This document shows, piece by piece, positions 43,492 to 52,782 of a DNA stretch of 64,000 bases. Source of the DNA: Deltaproteobacteria bacterium (GTDB lineage: Bacteria > Desulfobacterota > Binatia > Binatales > Binataceae); NCBI GenBank assembly GCA_019237115.1, contig JAFAHS010000380.1, positions 1 through 64,000 of the forward strand, given 5' to 3'. The position numbers and the translations under genes are program-made. The number at the start of each line of letters is the position of its first letter. The first letter of the stretch is position 1. Under the pieces are notes generated by a model that made no database searches, was not told the DNA's origin, and was given only the letters and a program-made list of their open reading frames with translations.

Positions 43492-43519
43492 GACGGTCCT
43501 CTCCCGGATGAGGACCGTC
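43492..43519 (+). promoter_or_regulatory. Ten-base perfect inverted repeat at the ECF sigma start
   Basis: GACGGTCCTC (43492-43501), loop TCCCGGAT, GAGGACCGTC (43510-43519). The candidate start ATG (43508-43510) falls at the loop/stem junction. In RNA this is a very stable hairpin that would bury the start; in DNA it is a good operator. It lies in the short gap after the cupredoxin gene. Confidence 0.6.
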
Positions 43520-44119
43520 GTCAAGCCAGGCTTGCGGCTGGTGCCCGCAGGCAACGACTCGGCGCCGACGCCCGGCGCGCGCGGGAAGCACTTGAGCGGA
43601 CCAGAAAATCGCGACGATTTTCAGCGCACTTTTCTGCCCTACCTGGATGCCGCGTACAACCTGGCGCGATGGGTGCTGAAAAACGAGGTCGACGCTCAGG
43701 ACGTCGTCCAGGAAGCGTATCTGCGCGCGCTACGTTTCTACGGGACGTTTCGCGGGGGCGACCCGCGCGCGTGGCTCCTCACCATCGTGCGCAACACGGC
43801 CTATACCTGGCTTAGCCGCAACCGCAGCGCCGATTCGCCCGTGCCTTTCGAGGAGGAACAACATCCGGATGAGGCGGTGCCGGTAGATATCGAGCTGATT
43901 CGCAGGGCGGATTCGCGAGCGCTGCGCAAGGCGATGGAAGAATTGCCCACCGAGTTTCGCGAGATCGTGGTGCTGCGCGATCTGGAAGGGCTCTCCTATA
44001 AGGAGATCGCCGAAGTCGCAGACCTTCCAATCGGCACCGTCATGTCCCGGCTGGCGCGTGCGCGCGGGCGCCTCAAACAGGCGTTGCACAAGCTGTCTTG
44101 CAGCGGAGGGCAACCATGA
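43508..44119 (+). CDS. ECF-type RNA polymerase sigma factor (with anti-sigma partner)
   Basis: 203 residues from ATG 43508; TTG 43460 would add 16 residues. Region 2: RTFLPYLDAAYNLARWVLKNEVDAQDVVQEAYLRALRFY and AWLLTIVRNTAYTWL; region 4: LPTEFREIVVLRDLEGLSYKEIAEVADLPIGTVMSRLARARGRLKQAL. It overlaps the anti-sigma gene by four bases (ATGA), which is the normal sigma/anti-sigma arrangement. Its likely targets include its own cluster: metallophosphoesterase and cupredoxin. Activation by an envelope or redox signal is plausible. Start choice is uncertain because of the hairpin at 43492-43519. Confidence 0.9.
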   Translation: MRTVVKPGLRLVPAGNDSAPTPGARGKHLSGPENRDDFQRTFLPYLDAAYNLARWVLKNEVDAQDVVQEAYLRALRFYGTFRGGDPRAWLLTIVRNTAYTWLSRNRSADSPVPFEEEQHPDEAVPVDIELIRRADSRALRKAMEELPTEFREIVVLRDLEGLSYKEIAEVADLPIGTVMSRLARARGRLKQALHKLSCSGGQP

Positions 44120-44874
44120 CCTGCGAAGACGCACGCCGGTTGCTCGATGCCCACGTTGATCGCGAGCTCGACGTCGCCACCGATCGCGAGCTCACCCGGC
44201 ATTTAAGCGAATGCGAACGCTGCGCACGCGAAGTGGAATCGATTCGCGCGCTCAAGAAGGCGCTGAGCGAGGGCGCGCGCGTTCGTGCGCCGCAAGCGCT
44301 GCGCCGGCGGATTGTCGATGCGCTCGGGAGTTCGCCGGTGGTGGACCGGGCGCGGGCAGCTCGCGCCGTCCGGTGGCTGCCGCGCTCCAGCGCAATCGCA
44401 ATTCCGGCTGCGATCGCCGCGTTGCTGGCGTTCCTGCTCATACCGCGAATGTTCCGAATCGACCAGGGCGACTTTCTGGTCCGAGAGGTGGTGGCCGCCC
44501 ACGTGCGCTCGACCCAGGTCGATCATCTCACCGACGTTGCCTCGAGCGATCGCCACACCGTGAAACCATGGTTCGAGGGCAAGATCGATTTCACGCCGCC
44601 GGTCACGGACTTTCAAGCCAGGACCTTCAAGCTGGTCGGCGGGCGGGTTGACTACCTCGATGATCGTCCGGTGGCGGCGCTCGTGTACCAGCATGGACCA
44701 CACCTCATCAACGTTTTCGTCTGGCCATCGGATGGCTCCGAGCGCGGGCCAACGCGGTTGACCCGCAACGGCTATAACCTCGAGCATTTTAGTCACGCCG
44801 GGATGAACTATTGGATCGTGTCGGACATGGGCGTGGACGAGATGGAAAAACTAGCCGCTCTTCTGCGAAGTTAG
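44116..44874 (+). CDS. Membrane anti-sigma factor with zf-HC2 zinc finger
   Basis: 252 residues from ATG 44116, overlapping the sigma stop (ATGA). The N-terminal ZAS domain MTCEDARRLLDAHVDRELDVATDRELTRHLSECERCAREVE holds the HxnCxxC zinc site. A single transmembrane helix (SSAIAIPAAIAALLAFLLIP, about 97-116) leads to a periplasmic domain of about 135 residues with FEGKIDFTPPVTDFQARTFKLVGGRVDYLDDRPVAALVYQHG, typical of such anti-sigma factors that sense envelope state. It should hold the 43508 sigma factor inactive. Confidence 0.92.
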   Translation: MTCEDARRLLDAHVDRELDVATDRELTRHLSECERCAREVESIRALKKALSEGARVRAPQALRRRIVDALGSSPVVDRARAARAVRWLPRSSAIAIPAAIAALLAFLLIPRMFRIDQGDFLVREVVAAHVRSTQVDHLTDVASSDRHTVKPWFEGKIDFTPPVTDFQARTFKLVGGRVDYLDDRPVAALVYQHGPHLINVFVWPSDGSERGPTRLTRNGYNLEHFSHAGMNYWIVSDMGVDEMEKLAALLRS

Positions 44875-44952
44875 TGCTTCCCGAAAATCTTCCGGGTTGG
44901 AGAAAGGAGCGGCGCGGCTCGTGCAGAGGTGCACCGACACGCGAGAATGGAA

Positions 44953-45573
44953 CTACGATGCCTCTCGCTTCAGCATCCGCCAACCGAACCGGAACCTTTG
45001 TGCTGCGGTGGCGACTTCCAGCGCCACCATCGCATAGCAGAGCAGCGGGCCGAGTGGGTGGAGGAACGGCACCGATTGGATCGCTCCGAGCATCACGAAA
45101 AATATCAACGCTTCGGTGCGTTCCAGGATTCCAGGCGGGTAGTCGATGAGCTTGGGCCCGCGCCGCTCGAGCGCCGCACCCACGGCGAGGAACACCGTGA
45201 TGTTCACGTACCAGCTTGCGACCAGGATCAGCGCGGACAAGTAGAGGGCGGGATAGGGCCAGGCGATGCCGATGATGACGGCGCTTTCCACCACCCGATC
45301 AGCTACCAGGTCGGAAATACCGCCCAGCAAGGTCGGTTGCCCGCGCTCGCGCGCCAGCGTGCCATCGAGTGCGTCCAGGACGGCGCTGATTGCGAGCAGC
45401 AAGATTCCCCAGCCTGCTGATTTTGCGGCGAAGGCGATGCCCGCGCCGATGCCTGCCGCGAGAGCAGCGGCAGTCGCGAGGTTGGCGCTGATACCTACCT
45501 GAGCGAGCGCGCTTGCGGTCGAGGATTGAAGCCGCCGGACGTCGGGATTTTCGCCCAGGATCTTATCCAGCAT
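44953..45573 (-). CDS. CDP-alcohol phosphatidyltransferase
   Basis: 206 residues, integral membrane (about five to six helices). The active-site signature D-G-x2-A-R-x8-G-x3-D-x3-D is present in DALDGTLARERGQPTLLGGISDLVADRVVE. Enzymes of this class join CDP-diacylglycerol or another CDP-alcohol with a second alcohol, making phosphatidylglycerol phosphate, phosphatidylinositol and similar lipids. The acceptor cannot be chosen from sequence. It sits five bases below the MFS transporter on the same strand. Confidence 0.9.
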   Translation of the reverse strand: MLDKILGENPDVRRLQSSTASALAQVGISANLATAAALAAGIGAGIAFAAKSAGWGILLLAISAVLDALDGTLARERGQPTLLGGISDLVADRVVESAVIIGIAWPYPALYLSALILVASWYVNITVFLAVGAALERRGPKLIDYPPGILERTEALIFFVMLGAIQSVPFLHPLGPLLCYAMVALEVATAAQRFRFGWRMLKREAS

Positions 45574-45578
45574 CGCGT

Positions 45579-46892
45579 TTAGTCTGCCGCCGCGCTCGCC
45601 TCGAGTTCTTCAAGGGTGCGCCCACGCGTCTCGGGCGCGAACCGCCACACCAACGCAGCACCTATCACCGGACCAATCGAAACCGCCGCCACCGCGTTAC
45701 CCAGACCTCCGAGGTGCCGCGATAGTGCGCCCACCGTGAGGGGGGTGAGCAGGCCGCTTACCTGCCCGAGCAGTTGCACGGTGAGGCTGTAGGAGGTGGC
45801 GCGGATTTCGGTCGGGAACAATTCCGAAGAATAGGTCGCGGTGGCGGTGCGCGCCCCCTGGAACGCAAAAACTGTGATCACCATCGAGATGAGCATCGCC
45901 GCGTGCGTCCCGGTCTTGAACAGCGCGAGAATCGCCACCGCGCCCACCAGGTATGCGAGACTGGTGGTCAGCTTGCGGCCAACCCGATCCAGCGACCAGC
46001 CGGCGAGCAGATGACCCAGGGTCCCGATCAGATAAGCGAGCACGACCGCCTGACTGATCTGAGCCGAGGTCCAGTGATGGTCGCGCTTTGCGTACAGGGT
46101 GAAGAAGGTGACCGCGGGCGCTCCGACCAGGCCGACGCTGTTCCACAGCAGCGCGACCAACAGGATTCGACCGCGATAGGGACCCCGCAACGGCTCGACC
46201 GCGTGCCGCAGCACTGCGAGTATTCCGGTACTGTCAATCCCGGTACGTTTGCGCTCTTGCTGCAGCGCTTCGAACCTGGCGGTCTCGCGCAGGTTGCGCC
46301 GCAGGAATGCGACCAGCAGCAGCGGAATGATCCCGATGAAGTACATCCCGCGCCAACCCCATCGCGAGTCGACCACCAGTGCGTAAAGCACGCCCCCCGC
46401 GACTACTCCCAGCAGGCCGACCCCGTTCAGCACCGCGACGCCGGTACCGCGCGAGCTGGCGGGAAACTCTTCGCTGATCATGATGATCGCGATACCGAAC
46501 TCGGCCGATAAGAAAAGCTGCGCGCAACTCTGAAACAGCGTGAAAGTCCCCAGCCCCTGCGAGAGCGCGGTGAACAGGGTGAAAAGGGTGTACAACAGGA
46601 CCGTGGCGGACACCACCGGCTTGCGCCCGACGCGGTCGGAGTACATGACCAGGAAGAATGCCGCCATTCCGCCGACGCGGACCAGCGAAGCCATCCGTCC
46701 CACCGCGGCATCATCAAGATGAAAGGTGCGCGCAATGTCCGGAGTACACAGGTGGAAGATCGTGACGTCGTAACCTTCGAAAACCGTCACCGACATCAGG
46801 AGTCCTAGCAGCAGCCACAAATAGCCGCGCTCGCGCTCGGCCAGCGGATAGTCGGCAGGGCCAGATGCGGGGTTGTGTCGAGGCTGGTTCAC
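45579..46892 (-). CDS. Major facilitator superfamily transporter (sugar-porter-like)
   Basis: 437 residues, GTG start, twelve predicted helices. FEGYDVTIFHLCTPDI at helix 1, the loop 2-3 motif MYSDRVGRKPVVS (G-x-x-x-D-R-x-G-R-K-type), and the repeat AGWSLDRVGRKLTTSLAYLVG between helices 8 and 9 are characteristic of MFS, closest to the aromatic-acid/metabolite:H+ symporter and sugar porter groups. Substrate unknown; an organic acid would suit the catabolic neighbours. Likely cotranscribed with the phosphatidyltransferase. Confidence 0.9.
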   Translation of the reverse strand: MNQPRHNPASGPADYPLAERERGYLWLLLGLLMSVTVFEGYDVTIFHLCTPDIARTFHLDDAAVGRMASLVRVGGMAAFFLVMYSDRVGRKPVVSATVLLYTLFTLFTALSQGLGTFTLFQSCAQLFLSAEFGIAIIMISEEFPASSRGTGVAVLNGVGLLGVVAGGVLYALVVDSRWGWRGMYFIGIIPLLLVAFLRRNLRETARFEALQQERKRTGIDSTGILAVLRHAVEPLRGPYRGRILLVALLWNSVGLVGAPAVTFFTLYAKRDHHWTSAQISQAVVLAYLIGTLGHLLAGWSLDRVGRKLTTSLAYLVGAVAILALFKTGTHAAMLISMVITVFAFQGARTATATYSSELFPTEIRATSYSLTVQLLGQVSGLLTPLTVGALSRHLGGLGNAVAAVSIGPVIGAALVWRFAPETRGRTLEELEASAAAD

Positions 46893-46969
46893 GCGGAAAA
46901 TTTTCCGTAACCGCGCCCAAACTTTTCAGATCGGTTGCGCGAGAGCAAGCCGATCCCGGAGCAGGAACC

Positions 46970-47773
46970 ATGGCCGCCTTGCCACATCTGGTTGATCCGC
47001 GAGGGAGCCCGTTTACGAGCGCGCTTGCCGTGCTGCTCGCGCTTGCACTGTGCGGCTCGGCGCGCGCAGCCAGCCTGCTCGATGGCGGCCCGATTGACTA
47101 TACGATCATGAGCCGCGACGGACGCAGCGTGCTGGGCCACGGGCGCTACACGATAGATCGCGAGAAAGACGCCATCGTGCTGAGTGGGGAGAGCCGCTAC
47201 GACAGCGGGGAATACGACGTCGAGACTGCGACGCTCTCACCCGGCTTCTCGGGCACGCTCCCTAGCCTGGAAAAATTCGATCGTACCTTTTACTCGGCCG
47301 CGGGAACCCTGACCCGTGCTGCGCACGCCGACCTGACCACGGCATACGCGAGTTGCACGCAGGCCGGCGCGAATCCCGAGCCGGCGCAGACGCTCGATTT
47401 TCCGTCCGACACCTGGGCAGGTGCCAGCGTGCTGGTCCCCATTCAGCGCTTCCTCCAAAGCGGCGGCGAGGGGAATTGTTCGTTGAATGTGTTCAACTGC
47501 ACTTCCAAGCCGGGGATCTACGCGGTCACCGTCACCGTCGCATCGCAAGCCAGTGGATGGCCCTGGTCGCCGACCGACGCGGTGCAGGTGGAGGTGAAGC
47601 CGCACTTTGGCTGGTTCGATGTGTTCATCGAGCCCTGGGTGCCGAAGTTGAATGCCTGGTTCGATCCGGGAACTGGATGGAGTTTCCAGGGCGTGGCGAT
47701 CGCGCGATATTACAAGGGCCCGGAAGTGCTGATAGTTGCGGGCAATAGCAAGAGCGGCAGGGCTGTGCGGTGA
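46970..47773 (+). CDS. Exported protein of unknown family
   Basis: 267 residues from ATG 46970 behind a GGAGCAGG sequence; the frame is open upstream to 46865 but is shared there with the MFS start. Signal peptide (FTSALAVLLALALCGSARA), then a beta-rich region of repeated strands: IDYTIMSRDGRSVLGHGRYTIDREKDAIVLSGESRYDSGEYDVETATL, and a later GPEVLIVAGNSKSG. A pair of Cys (SCTQAG and GNCSLNVFNC) may form disulfides. I recognise no family; the layout resembles DUF3108-like envelope proteins. Divergent from the MFS gene. Confidence 0.65.
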   Translation: MAALPHLVDPRGSPFTSALAVLLALALCGSARAASLLDGGPIDYTIMSRDGRSVLGHGRYTIDREKDAIVLSGESRYDSGEYDVETATLSPGFSGTLPSLEKFDRTFYSAAGTLTRAAHADLTTAYASCTQAGANPEPAQTLDFPSDTWAGASVLVPIQRFLQSGGEGNCSLNVFNCTSKPGIYAVTVTVASQASGWPWSPTDAVQVEVKPHFGWFDVFIEPWVPKLNAWFDPGTGWSFQGVAIARYYKGPEVLIVAGNSKSGRAVR

Positions 47774-47872
47774 GTACCCCGACTGCGACCCCGACCGGGT
47801 CTCAAGGTTCGACTGGTCCCTGACCTTGGATGCAGCTCGCGGAGTAGCGGCACCGAGGAGCCCGAAAATTGC

Positions 47873-50677
47873 TCAGCGGCCACGGCAGTGCAAGCTCTCC
47901 TGCGTTTGTCGGCGACTTCTCTGCGGGGTTACCTCGAAGGTCACTATCTCGAACGGGCGAAGCTCCAGCTCAAGACTGCCGCGGCGGGTTCTTCGCACTC
48001 CCGTTCTGGTCACCTTGCGTCCCACGAGATTAACTATTCGCGCCTTTGCCCCCACGCCAAAAGTGAATTGTGCACGCTCCGGCTTCGGCGACGCGCTGTA
48101 GGCGCGCACCCGGTACCTGGCGGCGCGAGCGGTCGGTCTTGCGGTCGAGAACGCGATGCGCGGGTTGTCGCATCGCGCCAGGCTCAATTCATCCCCGGGC
48201 GGCGTGTTCGCCGCAAAGACACGCGGCGGATAGGAATACGCCGCTGCGCGCTGCACGAGTGCGGCGTCGAGATAGCTGCCGCGGTAAAGCGCCACTGCGA
48301 ATTCGAATTGATGCGCGCCCACTTCCTGTGCGGCCGGGGTCTCCAGCTCCGGCCCTGCCCCTCCCCGGCGAGTTGCCAGATCCGACCGTGACAACCATCC
48401 GACACAACGCAGCAGGGTCAGGAGCAGGGTCGCGCCGTCTTTATCGGGACGCGCCTCGACCTCATACAATCCGCGCGAAAGAATCGCCGCGGCAACGCTG
48501 CTCCCTTCCACGGCGCTCCAGGTGCGATGCGGTACCGCGGGGCAGATGTCTTCGGTTCCCTGCGGTTCGGACGAAGCCAGCGGACGCTCCACCACGCCAA
48601 AGCTCGTGTCGTGCAGCGCTTTGGTTGCCACGATGGGAGTCTTGAGCGCAACCCGCAGGCGATGGTCTCGCGCACGATTCACGACCCGGGCATTGAAATC
48701 GATTCGATCGAGCCCCGCATGGAGGGTCGCGATCAGTTCGATCTGCAACCGCTCGGTTTGCGTCTGACGCTGGTGGCGGTTGTCATCTATCGCGCAGGGA
48801 ATCCGGTATTCCAGATTGATGCGCATGCGTTGGCGAGGCGGGCTCCGCTCGATGAGCGGCTGGGTAACGGTGACCGGCTCGCAGATCGCGGCCGCACCGG
48901 GAATCGGATCGAAGTTGTATTCGTCGCCGCGGTCGCCGTCGTCTTCGAAATACAGTTCGAATTCGCTGCCGGTGCGCCGATCTTCGATTTTGAAACCGCG
49001 CGCACCGCTCCGGACCCGCAGGAACTCATTCTCGATCGAATCGCGTTCCGCTGCAGGTTCGGCAGGCGCGGAATTTTCGCGGAGCAGACGAACAGACGAA
49101 AACCCGGCCGGCGTGAGGCCATGTGCCGGAAACGAAATGGTGCAACGCGGGGCGTTGGTTGCGCGAATCAGAACTTTCCCGCCCTCCGACACATCATTTC
49201 GAATCCGCTCGCGAAATTCTTCGAGATCGAGCTCGCTCAGCGCGGCCCGGCTCAGCCACAAATCAAGTTCGACGCGACCGCCCGCAGTGCGCAGGGCGTA
49301 GCGATTGATCGTGCGGCCCAACAAGCTTGGGTGGCTCAGCGCCTCCACCAACGGCTTTAAGTCCGCAGCCGCCATCTCAACTTCAAACGATCGCTCGGCA
49401 CGAGCGACGTCCACCGCGACCGCAACCCGCCGCCCTGACGGCACTTCGACCGAATAGCGCGCGCTCGGATCGGCAAGCTCAACCTCCCCGGAGACCAGGG
49501 CGCTTGGCGAGAACGAGGGGTTGAAGACCGCCAGCACGGTCTCGCCGTTTGGGGCGTTCTCCAAGATCGCTTCGGACGCGCGCCGCACAACGTTCTCCGC
49601 GAGCATCGCGGCCTGGTCGAAGCGGTAGCTCATGTCTTGATGTACCTGATCGACCGAGCATCCACAGATCGAGTCGTGCGGATGGTTCTGCAGCACGGTG
49701 CGCCATGCCATCTCCAGCCACGTACCGAGACCGCCGCCCGCGCCCCGGGCATTGGCGAGCGCGGCCAGAGGGTCGGCCAACCGTTCCAGCAGATAGCAAT
49801 TCTGAAAATCGCGCTGCTTGATCCAGGTGCGAGCCGAGGTCACTCCAGGCAGCAGATGTGCGCGGTAGGGAGAGCGCAACTCGCCGCGATGGGTTGCGAT
49901 TCCGTCGCGGGACAACCCTGCCAGACGATTCACGAATGGTTCCAGCGGACCAACCTCAAAGCTCATCGCGCTGCTTTCGCGCGCCTCGCGAATGCGCGCC
50001 ATCAAGCGGGCGTCGGGCTCGGCATGGTCGGTCCCGTTCATCACCAGGATCGGCGCGTCGACGGCGAATCCACCTTCTCGTTGCGCGATCACCCTTGCAC
50101 GCGCGAGGAAACTCTCCACCGATTCCAGGGGCAAATTCGCGCCGTTTGAATAGCCGTACGGGAGGTACGCGGTCAGCACCGATGACCCATCGGGCGCTTC
50201 CCAGACAAAGCGGTTGCGCGCCACCGAGGCATCGACCCCGCGCCACAGCACGGCGGTGCGAAACCCGAATCCAGCGAGAATTTGCGGAAGCTGCGCGCAG
50301 TGGCCGAACTGGTCCGGCAGGTAGCCTAGCTCAAGCGGGCCGCCGAACTTGCGCGCCGCCGCGCGCCCGATTTCGAGATTGCGGATCAGCGACTCGCCGC
50401 TGACCAGAAAGCTGTCGGCCAGCACGTACCAGGGGCCGACCTGGATTTTACCGGCGCGAATCAAGGCCTTGAGACGCCGCGCCATTTCGGGGCGGACCTC
50501 GAGGTAGTCGTCGAGCACGACCGTCTGTCCGTCGAAATGGAAAGAGGGCACCTCGCCGGACTCGACCAGCGCAATCATTCGATCCGCCATCGTGACCAGC
50601 CGCGCGCGCATCTGCTGGAAGGGCTGGTACCACTCCCGGTCCCAATGGGTGTGAACGACGAAGTACAGATGTTCCAT
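47873..50677 (-). CDS. Alpha-mannosidase, glycoside hydrolase family 38
   Basis: 934 residues with full GH38 layout. N-terminal catalytic domain: VVHTHWDREWYQPF with zinc ligands His11 and Asp13, the nucleophile Asp122 in YLPDQFGHCAQLPQIL, and a helical middle domain with HPHDSICGCSVDQVHQDM carrying another zinc His. The C-terminal beta-sandwich domains run to the end. No signal peptide, so cytoplasmic. It removes alpha-mannose from mannosides or glycans. It overlaps no neighbour and is five bases upstream of the MaoC gene. Confidence 0.92.
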   Translation of the reverse strand: MEHLYFVVHTHWDREWYQPFQQMRARLVTMADRMIALVESGEVPSFHFDGQTVVLDDYLEVRPEMARRLKALIRAGKIQVGPWYVLADSFLVSGESLIRNLEIGRAAARKFGGPLELGYLPDQFGHCAQLPQILAGFGFRTAVLWRGVDASVARNRFVWEAPDGSSVLTAYLPYGYSNGANLPLESVESFLARARVIAQREGGFAVDAPILVMNGTDHAEPDARLMARIREARESSAMSFEVGPLEPFVNRLAGLSRDGIATHRGELRSPYRAHLLPGVTSARTWIKQRDFQNCYLLERLADPLAALANARGAGGGLGTWLEMAWRTVLQNHPHDSICGCSVDQVHQDMSYRFDQAAMLAENVVRRASEAILENAPNGETVLAVFNPSFSPSALVSGEVELADPSARYSVEVPSGRRVAVAVDVARAERSFEVEMAAADLKPLVEALSHPSLLGRTINRYALRTAGGRVELDLWLSRAALSELDLEEFRERIRNDVSEGGKVLIRATNAPRCTISFPAHGLTPAGFSSVRLLRENSAPAEPAAERDSIENEFLRVRSGARGFKIEDRRTGSEFELYFEDDGDRGDEYNFDPIPGAAAICEPVTVTQPLIERSPPRQRMRINLEYRIPCAIDDNRHQRQTQTERLQIELIATLHAGLDRIDFNARVVNRARDHRLRVALKTPIVATKALHDTSFGVVERPLASSEPQGTEDICPAVPHRTWSAVEGSSVAAAILSRGLYEVEARPDKDGATLLLTLLRCVGWLSRSDLATRRGGAGPELETPAAQEVGAHQFEFAVALYRGSYLDAALVQRAAAYSYPPRVFAANTPPGDELSLARCDNPRIAFSTARPTARAARYRVRAYSASPKPERAQFTFGVGAKARIVNLVGRKVTRTGVRRTRRGSLELELRPFEIVTFEVTPQRSRRQTQESLHCRGR

Positions 50678-50682
50678 CTGGT

Positions 50683-51129
50683 TCAGACAGGGCGGCGCGG
50701 CTGGAGTATCCTCCGTCGCAGGATCATCACCTGGTCGCCGTCCTGGTTAAAACCCCGCGTTTCAACATAAATGATGCCGCGGTCGTCTTTGCTCTTGGAC
50801 GGCGTGGTCTCCAGCACCGTGGTCTCGGCATAAAGCGTATCGCCGCCGAAGGTCGGCGCGGAATGGCGAACAGACTCATATTCGAGGTTGGCGATCGCGT
50901 TCTCACTGACATCCTTGACGCTCATACCCACGACCGTGGCAAGCACCAGCAGGCCATTGACCAGGCAGCGCCCGTGCTGGGTCTTGGCAGCATAGGCGGC
51001 ATCGAAGTGTAGCGGGTTGGTGTTCATGGTCATGAGCGTGAACCAGGTGTTGTCAAAATCGGTGATGGTGCGGCCGGGCCAGTGTTTGAACTGCTGGCCG
51101 GGCGAGAAATCCTCGAAATAGCGAATCAT
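50683..51129 (-). CDS. MaoC-like dehydratase (hot-dog fold)
   Basis: 148 residues from ATG 51129; the much longer open frame is not coding. Hot-dog fold with the hydratase motif: FTLMTMNTNPLHFDAAYAAKTQHGRCLVNGLL, where Asp43 (of HFDA) and the nearby His belong to the (R)-hydratase 2/MaoC catalytic pattern, then LEYESVRHSAPTFGGDTLYAETTVLE and the C-terminal strands. Likely hydrates or dehydrates an enoyl/acyl-CoA. Divergent from the biotin carboxylase gene. Confidence 0.85.
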   Translation of the reverse strand: MIRYFEDFSPGQQFKHWPGRTITDFDNTWFTLMTMNTNPLHFDAAYAAKTQHGRCLVNGLLVLATVVGMSVKDVSENAIANLEYESVRHSAPTFGGDTLYAETTVLETTPSKSKDDRGIIYVETRGFNQDGDQVMILRRRILQPRRPV

Positions 51130-51288
51130 GTGCTGTGCTCCGGGATGGTTTTCTCCAAACACCGCGGCCGCGTCTGCCGAAGCTGCGCGGCCCCGACCGA
51201 AAACACGATCGTCCCAATAGAAGTAGATCCACGGCTGGATAACGATCAACGGCTTTTCAGCGCGGCAGTCAGAGGTTAGTTTGAGACG

Positions 51289-52782
51289 ATGCCTGAACGG
51301 CAAATTCGCAAGCTCTTGATCGCAAATCGCGGAGAGATTGCCCTCCGGATCATCCGCAGCGCGCGGGTGATGGGCATCCGGACCGTGGCGGTGTATTCCG
51401 AGGCTGATGCGCGCAGCGCCCACGTGGCCGCGGCCGACGAATCGCGCCTGATTGGCGCCGCGGAGGCGGCCAAGAGCTACCTGAATATCGACGCCATCAT
51501 AGGGGCTGCGCGCGATAGTGGCGCGGACGCGGTCCATCCGGGCTACGGTTTTCTCTCGGAGCGCGCCGAGTTCGCGCGGGCCGCCGAGGAGGCCGGGATC
51601 ATTTTCGTCGGGCCCCCCGGGCAGGTCCTGGCTCAACTCGGCGACAAGATCGCGGCGCGCAAGCTCGCGGCCGCGGCCAGGGTACCGGTCGTCCCCGGCG
51701 TGGAAGCCATCGAGCCATCCGCCGCACGCGATTTTGCCGCACGAATCGGTCTTCCGATCCTGGTGAAAGCAGCCGCCGGCGGCGGCGGGCGCGGGATGCG
51801 AGTGGTCGAGTCGGTGGAAGACCTCGACGCGGCGCTTAAGGCTGCCTCGCGCGAAGCGGGTGCGGCGTTCGGCGACGGACGCGTGTTTCTGGAGCGCTAC
51901 CTGGCGCGACCGCGTCACATCGAGGTGCAGATTCTCGGCGACCGGCACGGCAACCTGGTCGCGCTGGGCGAGCGCGAATGTTCGATTCAGCGGCGTCATC
52001 AGAAGGTCATCGAGGAATCGCCGGCGCCGGGCCTCTCCGAGTCCACCCGCGCGGCCATGATCGACGCGGCGCTGCGGCTGGCGCGGGCCGCACAATATGT
52101 CAACGCCGGCACCGTGGAGTTTCTGGTCGATGGCGAGCAGTTCTATTTCCTGGAAGTGAATACCCGGCTGCAGGTCGAACATCCGATCACCGAGATCCGT
52201 TTCGGCTGCGATCTGGTCGCGGAGCAGCTCAAAATCGCGATGGGACAGAAGGTTTGGGCTCCCGGCGCGCCACGGGGGTGTGCGATCGAGTGCCGGGTTT
52301 ATGCCGAAGATGCACGGCAGGGTTTCCGCCCCGCGACCGGCGCCGTGGTGGATCTGCGCCTTCCCGCGGGTCCCGGCGTACGTTTTGACACCCACCTGGT
52401 GGCGGGAGCGGAGATCGGCGCGTTTTACGATGGACTGCTGGGCAAACTGATCTGCTCGGGCGCCGATCGCGAGCAGGCGCGGGGAAGAATGCTGGCGGCG
52501 TTCGATGAGTTCGCGATCCTGGGGGTTACCAATACGGCGGGCTTCCTGCGCGACGCGGTGGCCAGCGAACGATTTGCGCGTGCCGATCTGTCGACCCGCT
52601 TCATAGACGAGCTCTTTTCCGATCCGCCGCACCACGACCGGGCGGAAAGCGACGCCGCGCTTATCGCCGCTGCACTCGCCACTCAGGCACCGGCGCGTGG
52701 CGCAGAAAACGGCGGCCGCACCGCATCGACTCGATCGCCATGGACGGAGCTCGGCGGGTTCGAGCTGTGGAGACGGCAGTGA
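51289..52782 (+). CDS. Biotin carboxylase subunit of acyl-CoA carboxylase
   Basis: 497 residues. Biotin carboxylase domain with IRKLLIANRGEIALRIIRSARVMGIRTVAVYS, the glycine loop AAGGGGRGMRVVES, the substrate motif RHIEVQILGDRHGNLVALGERECSIQRRHQKVIEESPAP and EFLVDGEQFYFLEVNTRLQVEHPITE. The C-terminus stops at TELGGFELWRRQ, just where the alpha chain of MCC/PCC-type enzymes would go on into the BT domain; that part follows in the next gene after a GTGA overlap. Carboxylates its own biotin for transfer to an acyl-CoA. Confidence 0.92.
   Translation: MPERQIRKLLIANRGEIALRIIRSARVMGIRTVAVYSEADARSAHVAAADESRLIGAAEAAKSYLNIDAIIGAARDSGADAVHPGYGFLSERAEFARAAEEAGIIFVGPPGQVLAQLGDKIAARKLAAAARVPVVPGVEAIEPSAARDFAARIGLPILVKAAAGGGGRGMRVVESVEDLDAALKAASREAGAAFGDGRVFLERYLARPRHIEVQILGDRHGNLVALGERECSIQRRHQKVIEESPAPGLSESTRAAMIDAALRLARAAQYVNAGTVEFLVDGEQFYFLEVNTRLQVEHPITEIRFGCDLVAEQLKIAMGQKVWAPGAPRGCAIECRVYAEDARQGFRPATGAVVDLRLPAGPGVRFDTHLVAGAEIGAFYDGLLGKLICSGADREQARGRMLAAFDEFAILGVTNTAGFLRDAVASERFARADLSTRFIDELFSDPPHHDRAESDAALIAAALATQAPARGAENGGRTASTRSPWTELGGFELWRRQ

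Noticed and set aside
51130..52635. A 650-residue protein containing the MaoC domain
   Set aside because: The first 500 residues of that frame are the antisense shadow of the biotin carboxylase gene; MaoC starts at ATG 51129.
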